DNA from: Actinomadura opuntiae
Lineage (GTDB): Bacteria > Actinomycetota > Actinomycetes > Streptosporangiales > Streptosporangiaceae
Reading direction: 5' to 3'
Assembly: GCF_030283205.1 (NCBI RefSeq)
Contig: NZ_JASNWF010000007.1
Coordinates: forward strand, 372,001-436,000
Length of the DNA: 64,000 nt
Positions 17,668 to 25,803 of this stretch are shown piece by piece. The position numbers and the translations under genes are program-made. Numbering within the stretch: position 1 is the first letter of the stretch; each line of letters opens with the position of its first letter. Under the pieces are notes generated by a model, which was not told where the DNA came from, made no database searches, and was given only the letters and a program-made list of their open reading frames with translations.

Positions 17668-17716
17668 CGCGTACCGGTCGCTGCGGAGCACGGTGATCAC
17701 GAGCCGAGGAGGGAAG

Positions 17717-18496
17717 ATGCACGACCAGGGCATCGGCCGCGAGGACGTCGGGGGCGGCGGCGACGTCGGGGACGGCGGTGGTGTGGGGGACGCCGCGGAG
17801 ATCGGGGACGTCGCGGAGGCGGACCTGCGGACGCGGCGCGGGGTGTTCCGCGCCGTGGCGTTCCGGGACCCGGTCGACGGGAACGAGCACCTGGCGCTCG
17901 TCCGGGGCGAGGTGGCGGGCCGCGCCGGCGTCCTGGTCCGGATGCACTCCGAATGCATGACCGGCGACATCTTCGGCGCCACCCGGTGCGAGTGCGGCGA
18001 CCAGCTGAACGCGTCCTTGGACGCGATCGTGCGGGAGGGCGGCGGCGTCCTGGTCTACCTGCGCGGCCACGAGGGCCGGGGGATCGGGCTGGTCGCGAAG
18101 GTGCGCACGCACGTCCTGCAGGACCAGGGGCTCGACACCGTCGACTCCGCGACCGCGATCGGGCTGCCCGTCGACACCCGCGACTACGGCCCGGCCGCCC
18201 GCGTGCTGCGCCACCTCGGCGTCGGGTCGGTGCGGCTGCTGTCCAACAACCCGGCGAAGGTCAGCGCCCTGGAGTCCTACGGCATCGACGTCGCGGCCCG
18301 GGTGCCCCTCCTCGCCCCGGTCAACGACGACAACATCCGCTACCTGACCGCCAAGCGCGACCGCCTCGGCCACGACCTGCCGCAACTGGACGCCGCCGTG
18401 AACGGTGCTGCGGTGAACGGTGGTGCGGTGAACGGTGCGGCCGTGAACGGCGCCGCCCTGAACGGCGCCCGGATGGACGCCGGCGAGGCCCGCTGA
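17717..18496 (+). CDS. ribA: GTP cyclohydrolase II family protein with altered active site
   Basis: A 259-residue GCH II homologue. All three zinc cysteines are present (Cys80, Cys91, Cys93 in 'HSECMTGDIFGATRCECGDQ'), as is 'RGHEGRGIGL'. The catalytic Tyr of E. coli RibA (Tyr105, in 'KIRAYALQDQ') is replaced by His132 in 'KVRTHVLQDQ'. In Streptomyces coelicolor a homologue with Met at this site (SCO6655, from memory) stops at the formylated pyrimidine FAPy. There is an acidic Gly/Asp N-terminal leader of about 35 residues and a C-terminal tail of repeated 'VNGAA'-like units. The ATG at 17717 has GAGGAGGGA upstream. It opens the gene cluster that follows. Confidence 0.88.
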   Translation: MHDQGIGREDVGGGGDVGDGGGVGDAAEIGDVAEADLRTRRGVFRAVAFRDPVDGNEHLALVRGEVAGRAGVLVRMHSECMTGDIFGATRCECGDQLNASLDAIVREGGGVLVYLRGHEGRGIGLVAKVRTHVLQDQGLDTVDSATAIGLPVDTRDYGPAARVLRHLGVGSVRLLSNNPAKVSALESYGIDVAARVPLLAPVNDDNIRYLTAKRDRLGHDLPQLDAAVNGAAVNGGAVNGAAVNGAALNGARMDAGEAR

Positions 18497-19284
18497 TGGC
18501 GCGGCCGATGACCGTCTCCCGGCCGGTGTTCCGGCCGGTGCGGCGCGGGCCCGTTGTGTGGCGGGCATGGGAGCTGGCGGGCGCCGCGTGCGTCCAGGCG
18601 GCAGCCGTGGCGGCGCTGCGTCCGGGCGCGGTGGGGCTCGCCGTCGGCCTCGGCTACGCGCTCGCGTCGTGGGGAGTCCTCGGCCTCGCGTTCCGGGGAC
18701 GGCGCGCGCTGGGGCCCGCCGACCACGTCACGCTGGCGCGGGTCGTCCTCGTGGGATGCGTCGCGGCGCTCGTCGCGGGGCATCTGGTCCATGGCGGGCC
18801 GGTCGCGGTGCTGGTCGCGCTCGCCTCGGCCGCGCTCGTCCTGGACGGGGCCGACGGATGGGTCGCGCGCCGCACCGGGACGGCGTCCGACCTCGGCGCC
18901 CGGTTCGACATGGAGGCCGACGCGTTGCTGATCCTGGTGCTGAGCGTGCAGGTGGCGACGGTGGCCGGGCTCTGGGTGCTGGCGATCGGGACGATGCGGT
19001 ACGCGTTCGTCGCGGCGTCGTGGGCGGCGCCGTGGCTGCGGTCGCCGCTGCCGCCGAGCTTCGCGCGCAAGGCGGTTGCGGTCGTGCAGGGCGTCGTGCT
19101 GGCGGCCGCCGCGTCCGGCGCCGTCCCCCACGCGTGGGCGGCCGTCGCGGCGGCGCTGGCCCTGCTGGCGTGGTCGTTCGGACGGGACGTGCTGTGGCTG
19201 GCCGTACGGCATCACGGGGTTCGGCGGGGAAGGGGTGCTCATGGAACTCGACGCGCGCGCGTTCTGGATCCGGTCGCCAGGTGA
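18496..19284 (+). CDS. CDP-alcohol phosphatidyltransferase family membrane protein
   Basis: A 262-residue protein with several hydrophobic segments and the full family signature 'DGADGWVARRTG', 'SDLGARFDMEAD' (D-x2-D-G-x2-A-R-x8-G-x3-D-x3-D). These enzymes move a phosphoalcohol or phosphosugar from a CDP carrier to an acceptor in the membrane. The start overlaps the ribA stop by one base (TGATG) and the 3' end overlaps the next gene by 44 bases, so the unit is tightly coupled. Substrate unknown; its place in this cluster suggests a lipid-linked product. Confidence 0.88.
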   Translation: MARPMTVSRPVFRPVRRGPVVWRAWELAGAACVQAAAVAALRPGAVGLAVGLGYALASWGVLGLAFRGRRALGPADHVTLARVVLVGCVAALVAGHLVHGGPVAVLVALASAALVLDGADGWVARRTGTASDLGARFDMEADALLILVLSVQVATVAGLWVLAIGTMRYAFVAASWAAPWLRSPLPPSFARKAVAVVQGVVLAAAASGAVPHAWAAVAAALALLAWSFGRDVLWLAVRHHGVRRGRGAHGTRRARVLDPVAR

Positions 19285-20221
19285 GGGGGAGATCCGCCCG
19301 GTCGTGCTGCCGGAGCCGGGGCCGGGCGAGGTCGTCGTCCGGACGGTGTTCTCCGGCGTCAGCCGCGGCACGGAGGCGCTGGTGTTCCGCGGCGGCGTCC
19401 CGGAGAACCAGCACGCGGTGATGCGGGCGCCGTTCCAGGACGGCGCGTTCCCCGGCCCGGTCAAGTACGGGTACCTGAACGTCGGCGTGGTCGAGCACGG
19501 CCCGCCGGAGCTGCTCGGGCGGCACGTGTTCTGCCTCTACCCGCACCAGACCCGCTACGTGGTGCCGGCGAGCGCGGTCGTCCCGCTGCCGGACGGCGTG
19601 CCGCCCGGACGCGCCGTCCTCGCCGGGACCGTGGAGACCGCCGTGAACGCCTGCTGGGACGCGGCGCCGCTGGTCGGCGACCGGATCGCGGTCGTCGGTG
19701 CGGGCATGGTCGGCTGCTCGGTCGCCGGGGTCCTCGCCGGGCTGCCGGGCTGCGACGTCGAGCTGGTCGACGTCGACCCGGCGCGGGCGGAGACGGCGCG
19801 GGCGCTCGGCGTCCGGTTCGCCCTGCCCGGCAACGCCACGGGCGGCCGCGACCTGGTCTTCCACGCCAGCGCGACGGAGGCCGGGCTGGTCCGCTCGCTG
19901 GAGCTGCTCGCGCCCGAGGGGGAGGTGATCGAGCTGAGCTGGTACGGCGACCGGCCGGTGCGCGTCCCGCTCGGCGAGTCGTTCCACTCGCGCCGGCTCG
20001 CCGTCCGCGCCAGCCAGGTCGGCATGGTCGCCCCGGCGCGGCGCTCGCGCCGGTCGCCGGCCGACCGGCTCGCGCTGGCGCTGCGGCTGCTGGCCGCCCC
20101 GGCGTTCGACGCACTGATCACGGGGAACAGCCCGTTCGAGGAGATTCCCCAGGTCATGGCCCGGCTGGCGGGCGGGGAGCTCCCCGCGCTCTGCCACCGG
20201 ATCGACTACCCGCAGGCCTAG
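19241..20221 (+). CDS. MDR-superfamily (zinc-less) dehydrogenase
   Basis: A 326-residue medium-chain dehydrogenase-like protein. The nucleotide-binding motif is '[15 protein letters not shown]' (about residues 151-165), followed by '[10 protein letters not shown]'. The usual catalytic zinc ligands (Cys near 'GTE', the GHE histidine) are absent: the region reads '[16 protein letters not shown]' and '[13 protein letters not shown]'. It may be a reductase or a dehydrogenase using another mechanism. The ATG at 19241 follows GGGGAAGGGG inside the end of the previous gene. Confidence 0.82.
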   Translation: MELDARAFWIRSPGEGEIRPVVLPEPGPGEVVVRTVFSGVSRGTEALVFRGGVPENQHAVMRAPFQDGAFPGPVKYGYLNVGVVEHGPPELLGRHVFCLYPHQTRYVVPASAVVPLPDGVPPGRAVLAGTVETAVNACWDAAPLVGDRIAVVGAGMVGCSVAGVLAGLPGCDVELVDVDPARAETARALGVRFALPGNATGGRDLVFHASATEAGLVRSLELLAPEGEVIELSWYGDRPVRVPLGESFHSRRLAVRASQVGMVAPARRSRRSPADRLALALRLLAAPAFDALITGNSPFEEIPQVMARLAGGELPALCHRIDYPQA

Positions 20222-20273
20222 GCGCACAGGAACGGTCACACAGGAACGCCGGCACAGGAAACAGGGAGGGCCC

Positions 20274-20672
20274 TTGTTCGGCATCACCGTCCGCGACCAC
20301 TTCATGGTCGCGCACAGCTTCCGCGGCGAGGTCTTCGGCCCGGCGCGGCGGCTGCACGGCGCCACCTTCGTCGTGGACGCGACGTTCCGCCGCGCGGAAC
20401 TCGACGCCGACAACATCGTCGTCGACATCGGGCTCGCCACCCGCGAGCTCGGCGAGGTGCTGCGGGAGCTGAACTACCGCAACCTGGACGACGAACCCGA
20501 GTTCGCCGGGGTCAACACCACGACCGAGTACCTGGCGAAGGTCGTCGCCGACCGGCTCGCCGCCCGGATCCGCGCCGGGACGATGGGGGAGAGCGCGCGC
20601 GGGCTGTCGGAGATCGCGGTGACGCTGCGCGAGTCGCACGTCGCCTGGGCGAGCTACGAGCGCCCGCTATGA
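20274..20672 (+). CDS. 6-pyruvoyl-tetrahydropterin synthase-fold protein lacking catalytic residues
   Basis: A 132-residue T-fold protein of the PTPS/QueD family. Two zinc-ligand histidines align (His14 in 'VAHSF', His28 in 'RRLHGATF'). The third is Ala30 where QueD has HGH, the catalytic Cys is Ala24, and the 'LDHHYLND' segment reads 'LNYRNLDDE'. The Glu in 'LRES' is kept. It probably binds a pterin- or pyrimidine-like ligand but cannot use the known Cys/His mechanism. Start TTG at 20274 with AGGGAGGG before it; homologues begin at the same 'MF.ITVRDH'. Overlaps the glycosyltransferase start (ATGA). Confidence 0.87.
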   Translation: MFGITVRDHFMVAHSFRGEVFGPARRLHGATFVVDATFRRAELDADNIVVDIGLATRELGEVLRELNYRNLDDEPEFAGVNTTTEYLAKVVADRLAARIRAGTMGESARGLSEIAVTLRESHVAWASYERPL

Positions 20673-21736
20673 CCGCTGAAGTGTGCTTCGTCGTCCCCGG
20701 TGACATCGACGACCCGACCGTGCCGAGCGGCGGCAACGTCTACGACCGCCGGCTCTGCGAGGAGTTCGCCGAGGCGGGACGCACCGCGCGGGAGATCGCC
20801 GTGCCGGGCGCCTGGCCCCGCCCGGACGCCGCCGCCCGCGCCGCCCTCGGCCGCTCCCTCGCCGCGCTGCCGGACGGCACCGTCGCCTTGATGGACGGCC
20901 TGGTCGCATGCGGGGTGCCCGACGTCGTCGTCCCGCACGCGTCGCGGCTGCGCCTCGCCGTCCTCGTCCACCTGCCCCTCGCCGACGAGGGCGGCGCCGA
21001 CCTCGAACCGCTCGAACGCGCCACCCTGCACGCCGCCGCCGCGGTCGTGGCGACCAGCCCGTGGGCGATGAAACGCCTGATCGGACGGCACGACCTCGAC
21101 CCCGCGCGGGTCCACGCCGTCGCCCCCGGCGTCGATCCCGCGCCGCTCGCCACCGGCACCGACGGGGCGTCCCGGCTGCTGTGCGTCGCGTCCGTGACGC
21201 CGCGCAAGGGGCACGACGTCCTCGTCGAAGCCCTCGCCGCCGTCGCCCACCTGCCGTGGACGTGCGTCTGCGCCGGGCCCCTGGACCGCGACCCCGCCCA
21301 CGCCGGGCGGGTGCGCGAGTCGATCGACCGGCACGGCCTCGGCGACCGCGTGCACCTCGCCGGCCCCCTCACCGGGGACCGGCTCGGCGCCGCCTACGAC
21401 GCCGCCGACCTCGCCGTCCTGCCCACCCGCTCGGAAACCTACGGCATGGTCGTCACCGAGGCCCTCGCGCGCGGGATCCCCGTCCTGACCAGCGACGCCG
21501 ACGGCGTTCCCGGCACGCTCGGGCACGCCCCGGACGGCACCGCCCCCGGTCTCCTCGTCCCCCCGGACGACCCGGCCGCGCTCGCCGCGGCCCTGCGCCG
21601 CTGGCTGCTGGACCCCGGGCTGCGCGCGGCCCTCCGGTCCGCCGCCCGGCAGCGGCGCGGCGCGCTGCACGGCTGGGACGCCGCGTCCCGCCGCATGGCC
21701 GCCGTGCTGGACGGACTCGGGAAGGAGACGACATGA
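20669..21736 (+). CDS. GT4-like glycosyltransferase
   Basis: A 355-residue GT-B glycosyltransferase. The N-terminal '[11 protein letters not shown]' loop and the C-terminal donor site '[17 protein letters not shown]' and '[19 protein letters not shown]' (E-x7-E motif) are the family landmarks. It should transfer a sugar from an NDP donor to a product of this cluster. Coupled on both sides by ATGA overlaps. Donor and acceptor not known. Confidence 0.88.
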   Translation: MTAEVCFVVPGDIDDPTVPSGGNVYDRRLCEEFAEAGRTAREIAVPGAWPRPDAAARAALGRSLAALPDGTVALMDGLVACGVPDVVVPHASRLRLAVLVHLPLADEGGADLEPLERATLHAAAAVVATSPWAMKRLIGRHDLDPARVHAVAPGVDPAPLATGTDGASRLLCVASVTPRKGHDVLVEALAAVAHLPWTCVCAGPLDRDPAHAGRVRESIDRHGLGDRVHLAGPLTGDRLGAAYDAADLAVLPTRSETYGMVVTEALARGIPVLTSDADGVPGTLGHAPDGTAPGLLVPPDDPAALAAALRRWLLDPGLRAALRSAARQRRGALHGWDAASRRMAAVLDGLGKETT

Positions 21737-22533
21737 CCGCCTACGCCCCGACCTGGCTGGCGCTGCGCGAGGAGGCCGACGCCGCCGCCCGCGCGGGCGA
21801 GCTGCTCGGCCCGCTGCGCGCCCACCTGCCGCCGCCCGGCGAGCCGCTGGTCATCTGGGACCTCGGCTGCGGCACCGGCGCGCTCGGCCGCTGGCTCGCC
21901 CCCCGGCTGCCCGGGCCCCAGCACTGGGTGCTGCACGACCGCGACCCCGGCCTGCTGGAGGAGGCGCGCGCCAACACCTACCGCACCGCCGACGGCGCGC
22001 CCGCCACCCTGGAGACCCGCGAGGGCGACCTCGCCGACCTGCACGCCGCCGACCTCGTCGGCGCGTCGCTGGTCGCCGCGTCCGCGCTGCTGGACGTCCT
22101 CACCGCCGAGCAGGTCGACGGCATCGCCGCCGCCGCGTGCTGCCCCGCGCTGCTGACCCTGTCGGTCGCCGGGCGCGTCCGGCTCTTCCCGTCCGACCCG
22201 CTGGACGGCGCGATCGGCGCCGCGTTCGACGCCCACCAGCGGCGGCACGGGCTGCTCGGCCCGGACGCCCCGGCCGCCGCCGCCACCGCGTTCCGCCGCC
22301 GCGGCGCGACCGTCGCGACGCGGCCGAGCCCGTGGCGGCTCGGCCCCGCACAGGCCGCGCTCGCCCGCGAATGGCTGCGCGGCTGGGTCGGCGCCGCCGT
22401 CGAGCAGCGCCCCGACCTCGCCGAACCCGCCGCCGAGTACCTGCGCCGCCGGCTCGGCGAGTGCGACGCCGGACGCCTCACCGTCGAGGTCCACCACATC
22501 GACCTGCTCGCACTCCCCGGGAGCGCCTCGTGA
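21733..22533 (+). CDS. SAM-dependent class I methyltransferase
   Basis: A 266-residue methyltransferase with motif I 'VIWDLGCGTGALGRWLAPRL' (about residues 40-59) and an acidic motif II 'HDRDPGLLEEA'. The region after motif IV ('VAASALLDVLT') differs from small-molecule O-methyltransferases that I can name, so the acceptor is open. ATG at 21733 overlaps the glycosyltransferase stop; the 3' end overlaps the next gene. Confidence 0.85.
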   Translation: MTAYAPTWLALREEADAAARAGELLGPLRAHLPPPGEPLVIWDLGCGTGALGRWLAPRLPGPQHWVLHDRDPGLLEEARANTYRTADGAPATLETREGDLADLHAADLVGASLVAASALLDVLTAEQVDGIAAAACCPALLTLSVAGRVRLFPSDPLDGAIGAAFDAHQRRHGLLGPDAPAAAATAFRRRGATVATRPSPWRLGPAQAALAREWLRGWVGAAVEQRPDLAEPAAEYLRRRLGECDAGRLTVEVHHIDLLALPGSAS

Positions 22534-23456
22534 AGTTCTGGCCCTGGCTGCGCGTCCTCGCCGCGCTGGCGATCCTCGGCGGCCTGCTGTGGTGGCACAG
22601 CACGTCGGCGTTCGTGGCCGCGCTGAAGGCCGTCGACGGCCCGTCCATCGCCGCCGCCCTGCTCGTCGGCCTGCTCAGCACCGTCTGCGCCGCCGCCCGC
22701 TGGCGGCTGATCGCCCGGCGGCTCGGCCTTCCGCTGCCGCTGCGCGATGCCGTCACCGCCTACTACCGGGCGCTGTTCCTGAACGCCGTGCTGCCCGCGG
22801 GTGTCCTCGGCGACGTGCACCGCGCGGTCAGCCACGGCCACCGGTCCGGCGACCTCGGACGGGGCGTCCGCGCCGTCGTGCTGGAACGGGCCGCCGGGCA
22901 GACCGTCCTGGTGCTCGCCTGCCTGGCCGTCCTGCCGGCCCGCCCGTCGCTGCTGGCGTCACTGAAGCCCGCCCTGATCCCCGCCGTGCTGCTGCTCAGC
23001 CTGCTCGCCGCCCTGGCCCGCTGGCGGCACCGCGCCGTCGCCGCCGCGTTCGCCGAGGCCCGCGGCGTCCTGGCGGCCTGGCCCGGCATCACCGCGCTGT
23101 CCGCCGCGGCCCTCGTCGGCCACCTCGCGCTGTTCGTCGTCGCCGCCCGCGCCGCCGGCTCGCACGCCCCGCTCACCGAACTGCTGCCGCTGCTCCTGCT
23201 GGCCCTTCTGGTCATGGGCCTGCCGATCAACGTCGGCGGCTGGGGCCCCCGGGAGGCCGTGACCGCACTGGCGTTCGGCGCCGCCGGCCTAGGCTCCGCC
23301 GCGGGCCTCACCATCTCCGTCGTCTACGGCGTCCTGACGTTCGTCTCCGCCCTGCCGGGCGCCCTGACCCTGCTCGTCGAGCACCGCGAGGCAGTGCCCG
23401 AACGCACCGACGAGGTTCGCGAGCGCATCCCGGCCCTTGCCGGCGGAGGCCAGTGA
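22530..23456 (+). CDS. Flippase-like (UPF0104/LPG-synthase TM domain) membrane protein
   Basis: A 308-residue integral membrane protein of the lysylphosphatidylglycerol-synthase transmembrane / UPF0104 family. It has about eight helices and the motifs 'RALFLNAVLPAGVLGDVHRA' and 'LPINVGGWGPREA'. Members are often next to glycosyltransferases and are thought to move lipid-linked products. The GTG start overlaps the methyltransferase stop (GTGA). Its last 168 bases overlap the convergent creatininase gene. Confidence 0.85.
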   Translation: MKFWPWLRVLAALAILGGLLWWHSTSAFVAALKAVDGPSIAAALLVGLLSTVCAAARWRLIARRLGLPLPLRDAVTAYYRALFLNAVLPAGVLGDVHRAVSHGHRSGDLGRGVRAVVLERAAGQTVLVLACLAVLPARPSLLASLKPALIPAVLLLSLLAALARWRHRAVAAAFAEARGVLAAWPGITALSAAALVGHLALFVVAARAAGSHAPLTELLPLLLLALLVMGLPINVGGWGPREAVTALAFGAAGLGSAAGLTISVVYGVLTFVSALPGALTLLVEHREAVPERTDEVRERIPALAGGGQ

Positions 23457-24056
23457 CGGCCGTCCGATGACCCCCGACCCGGTGTAGCGCGCCATTCCGG
23501 CGGTCAGCAGGTGCCGCCGGTCGTCGGCCAGGTGGTCGGCACCCTCGTATCCGGGCCGCACCAGTTCCGGATGGGCGTGCAGCAGGATGGACGTCTCCAG
23601 CTCACCGGCGTGCATATCGCTGATTCCGGACGTCTCCATTCCCGCCGCGGCCCGCGCGTCCTCCCACTCGTCCATTCCGGGGAAAAGCGCCATGTCGCCG
23701 CCCGACTCCTGGACGACGTTGCCGAGCACGTAGTTGCCCCCGTGCCCGCTGACCAGCACCAGCTTCGGCACGCCCGCCCTGCGCAGCGACTCCGCCACGT
23801 CCCGCACCACCGCGTGCAGGGTCGCCGCCGAGATGCTGACCGTCCCGGGCCACCCCGCGTGCTCGTGCGAGCAGGAGATCGTCACCGGCGGCAGCAGCCG
23901 CACCGGATGGGCCTCGGCGATCTCCGCCGCGACCGTGCAGGCGACGACCGTGTCCGTGGCCAGCGGCAGGAACGGCCCGTGCTGCTCGAAGCTCCCGACC
24001 GGCAGCAGCGCCACCCGGACGTCCCGTTCCTCCGTGCTCGTGTGCATCGGCACCAT
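23289..24056 (-). CDS. Creatininase-family amidohydrolase, possible FAPy deformylase (ArfB-like)
   Basis: A protein of about 255 residues with the creatininase metal motifs: 'GSFEQHGPFLPLATD' (Glu, His, Asp ligands), 'CSHEHAGWPGTVSI', 'GHGGN' and 'DMHAGELETS'. The family includes creatininase, MftE and archaeal ArfB, which removes formate from FAPy after GTP ring opening. Placed against a variant GTP cyclohydrolase II, the ArfB-like role is attractive but inferred. The ATG at 24056 is preferred over GTG at 24065. The final 56 codons are antisense to the flippase gene, and the last 30 residues look unconstrained (Gly/Asp/Gln-rich). Confidence 0.82.
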   Translation of the reverse strand: MVPMHTSTEERDVRVALLPVGSFEQHGPFLPLATDTVVACTVAAEIAEAHPVRLLPPVTISCSHEHAGWPGTVSISAATLHAVVRDVAESLRRAGVPKLVLVSGHGGNYVLGNVVQESGGDMALFPGMDEWEDARAAAGMETSGISDMHAGELETSILLHAHPELVRPGYEGADHLADDRRHLLTAGMARYTGSGVIGRPSLASAGKGRDALANLVGAFGHCLAVLDEQGQGARQGGDERQDAVDDGDGEARGGA

Positions 24057-24112
24057 GCGCCCCACCCTACGGCCGGGAGCACCGCCGGGCGGCCTCGCAT
24101 TACTTATCTTCT

Positions 24113-24332
24113 TTGTCGTACATGATCAGCATGTCCGCAATGCGGGGCATTGCGGCGGCGAGGAAATTTCCCTTGGAGATCGCCGGACGGAGCCTTCACG
24201 ATGTCCGCCGGAACCGCGCCCCAATGTTTGCGATCAGTGCGACATCAGCCGAATTCTCTGCGGGAAGTGTGATCAACGAAACCATGTCGGACAGCTCCGG
24301 CAAACACCAAGATCACTAGTTGGGGGAGACGA
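24113..24332 (+). repeat. Leader region, copy 1 of a duplicated regulatory segment
   Basis: This 220-base stretch before the first SH3-like gene recurs at 24891-25112 before the second. Identical blocks include TTGTCGTACATGATCAGC, which carries the inverted repeat ACATG-N5-CATGT, and a 35-base block around GCCGAATTCTCTGCGGG. A further block, AGATCACTAG, lies just before the ribosome site. GC content is lower than in the genes around it. An open frame from ATG 24122 to TAG 24317-24319 spans it, but the conserved blocks show no codon-like variation, so I treat it as control DNA. Confidence 0.7.
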
Positions 24333-24812
24333 ATGAGGACAAGCGCGCGTACCGGCCTGGCGCTCGCGGTGGCCGGGGCCGCGAGCGGCCTGACCCTGCT
24401 GAGCGGCGGCGCCGCCGCCCTGGCGGCGCCCAGTGCGCCGCACGGAGGGCCCGCCGCCACCATCTGCCGGTACGAGGTCACCGCGCGGAGCGGCCTGAAC
24501 GTCCACAAGACGCCGCGGGGCAAGCTCATCCCGCCGCCGCTGAAGTACCGCCTGCACATCGGCGCCGACTGCAAGTCCAGCCACGGCGGCTGGGTCCAGC
24601 TGCACCAGAGCGTGCCGAAGAACCAGATCGGCGGCTGGGTCTTCCGCCAGTACCTCAAGCCGATCAAGCCCAGCGGCGGCGTGTCCGCCGGTGGCGGCGG
24701 CACGTCCGCGGCGGTGAACCCGCTGCTGGCCGGGGGAGGCGCCGGCGTCATCGCGCTGGGCGCCGGCATCGCCGTGGCGGCGCGGCGCCGCCAGGTGCGG
24801 GGCACCGCCTGA
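24333..24812 (+). CDS. Secreted SH3-like domain protein with C-terminal membrane anchor, one domain
   Basis: A 159-residue protein. Signal peptide residues 1-32; one bacterial SH3-like domain at about 44-110 ('CRYEVTARSGLNVHKTPRGK'; ends 'WVFRQYLKPI'). Two cysteines bracket the domain. A 'GGVSAGGGGTSAA' linker, a hydrophobic segment and 'ARRRQ' close the protein, like a cell-surface retention or sortase signal without a classical LPxTG. It is paralogous to the next gene, and a class F sortase follows. Likely cell-wall bound. Confidence 0.85.
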   Translation: MRTSARTGLALAVAGAASGLTLLSGGAAALAAPSAPHGGPAATICRYEVTARSGLNVHKTPRGKLIPPPLKYRLHIGADCKSSHGGWVQLHQSVPKNQIGGWVFRQYLKPIKPSGGVSAGGGGTSAAVNPLLAGGGAGVIALGAGIAVAARRRQVRGTA

Positions 24813-24890
24813 CGCGGAGCGAGGCTCGCACGGCGGCCGGCCGGTTCACCCGGGGTGACGGCCGGCCGCCATCCGCCCGCCGCTCCCGCC

Positions 24891-25112
24891 TTGTCGTACA
24901 TGATCAGCATGTCCCGGTATTCGTATTTTTGCGGGACGCCATGGAAATTTCACTTGGGCATCGTCCGGCATGCTTTTCATGATGCGCTCCGAACGCTATC
25001 CCGATTGTTTGCGACCGGGACGACATGCGCCGAATTCTCTGCGGGAAGTGTGATCAACGAAACGATGTTGGACACGTCCGGCAATCGACGAGATCACTAG
25101 GTAGGGAGAAGA
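24891..25112 (+). repeat. Leader region, copy 2 of the duplicated regulatory segment
   Basis: The counterpart of the segment at 24113-24332: 222 bases, same order of conserved blocks, starting at TTGTCGTACATGATCAGC and ending at the ribosome site AGGGAGAAGA before the second SH3-like gene. It fills the 300-base gap between the two genes; the first 78 bases of the gap show no feature. Confidence 0.7.
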
Positions 25113-25799
25113 ATGAGGACAAGTGCGCGAACCGGGATGGCGCTCGCGGTGGCCGGCGCGGCGGGCGGTCTGTCGCTGCTGGGCGGCGGCACGGCCGCCG
25201 AGGCGGCGGCGGCGCCGCACCGGGCGGAGGCCGCGGCGAAGGTCTGCCGGTACGAGGTCACCGCCCGGCACGGCCTGAACGTCCGCACGAAGCCGAACGG
25301 CGCCGTCGTCGACACGCTGCCGTACCGCAAGCACCTCAGCGCCGACTGCAAGGCGTCGGGCTGGACGCAGCTGCGCGGCGGCGTGCCGGCCAAGGACATC
25401 GGCAAGTGGGTCTCCACGACCTACCTCAGGCCGATCACGACCGGCGGGATCTGCCGGTACGAGGTCACCGCCCGGCACGGCCTGAACGTCCGCGAGACGC
25501 CGAACGGCAAGCTCGTGCCGCCGCCGCTGCCCTACGCCAAGCACATCGGCGCTGACTGCACCGCGACGAAGGGCTGGGTGCGGCTGCGCCAGAGCGTGCC
25601 GGCGAACCAGATCGGCAAGTGGGTCTCGCGCACCTACCTCAAGCCGATCACGCCCAGGGGCGGCGTGATGGCCGGTGGCGGCGGCACCGCCGCCGCGTCG
25701 AACGGCCCGCTGCTGGCCGGGGCCGGCCTCGGCGTCATCGCGCTGGGCGGCGGCGTCGCGATCGCCGCACTGCGCCGCCGGGCGAAGGGTCTTTCCTGA
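25113..25799 (+). CDS. Secreted SH3-like domain protein with C-terminal membrane anchor, two domains
   Basis: A 228-residue paralogue of the preceding protein. Its first ten residues differ from it only at position 9 ('MRTSARTGMA' versus 'MRTSARTGLA'). It holds two tandem SH3-like repeats (about 45-105 and 112-175), each starting 'CRYEVTARHGLNVR' and ending 'KWVS.TYL.PIT'. A 'GGVMAGGGGTAAA' linker, a hydrophobic stretch and 'RRRAKGLS' follow. Internal repeat duplication plus gene duplication is evident. It is four bases upstream of the sortase gene, so sortase-linked display is likely. Confidence 0.87.
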   Translation: MRTSARTGMALAVAGAAGGLSLLGGGTAAEAAAAPHRAEAAAKVCRYEVTARHGLNVRTKPNGAVVDTLPYRKHLSADCKASGWTQLRGGVPAKDIGKWVSTTYLRPITTGGICRYEVTARHGLNVRETPNGKLVPPPLPYAKHIGADCTATKGWVRLRQSVPANQIGKWVSRTYLKPITPRGGVMAGGGGTAAASNGPLLAGAGLGVIALGGGVAIAALRRRAKGLS

Positions 25800-25803
25800 G
25801 CCC

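Noticed and set aside
17582..17716. Possible FMN riboswitch before the GTP cyclohydrolase gene
   Set aside because: The conserved RFN-element blocks are not seen; only a palindrome is present.
24122..24319. Leader peptide before the first SH3-like gene
   Set aside because: The frame is also open in the second copy, but conservation is by identical DNA blocks, not by codon pattern, so I list it as a regulatory repeat.
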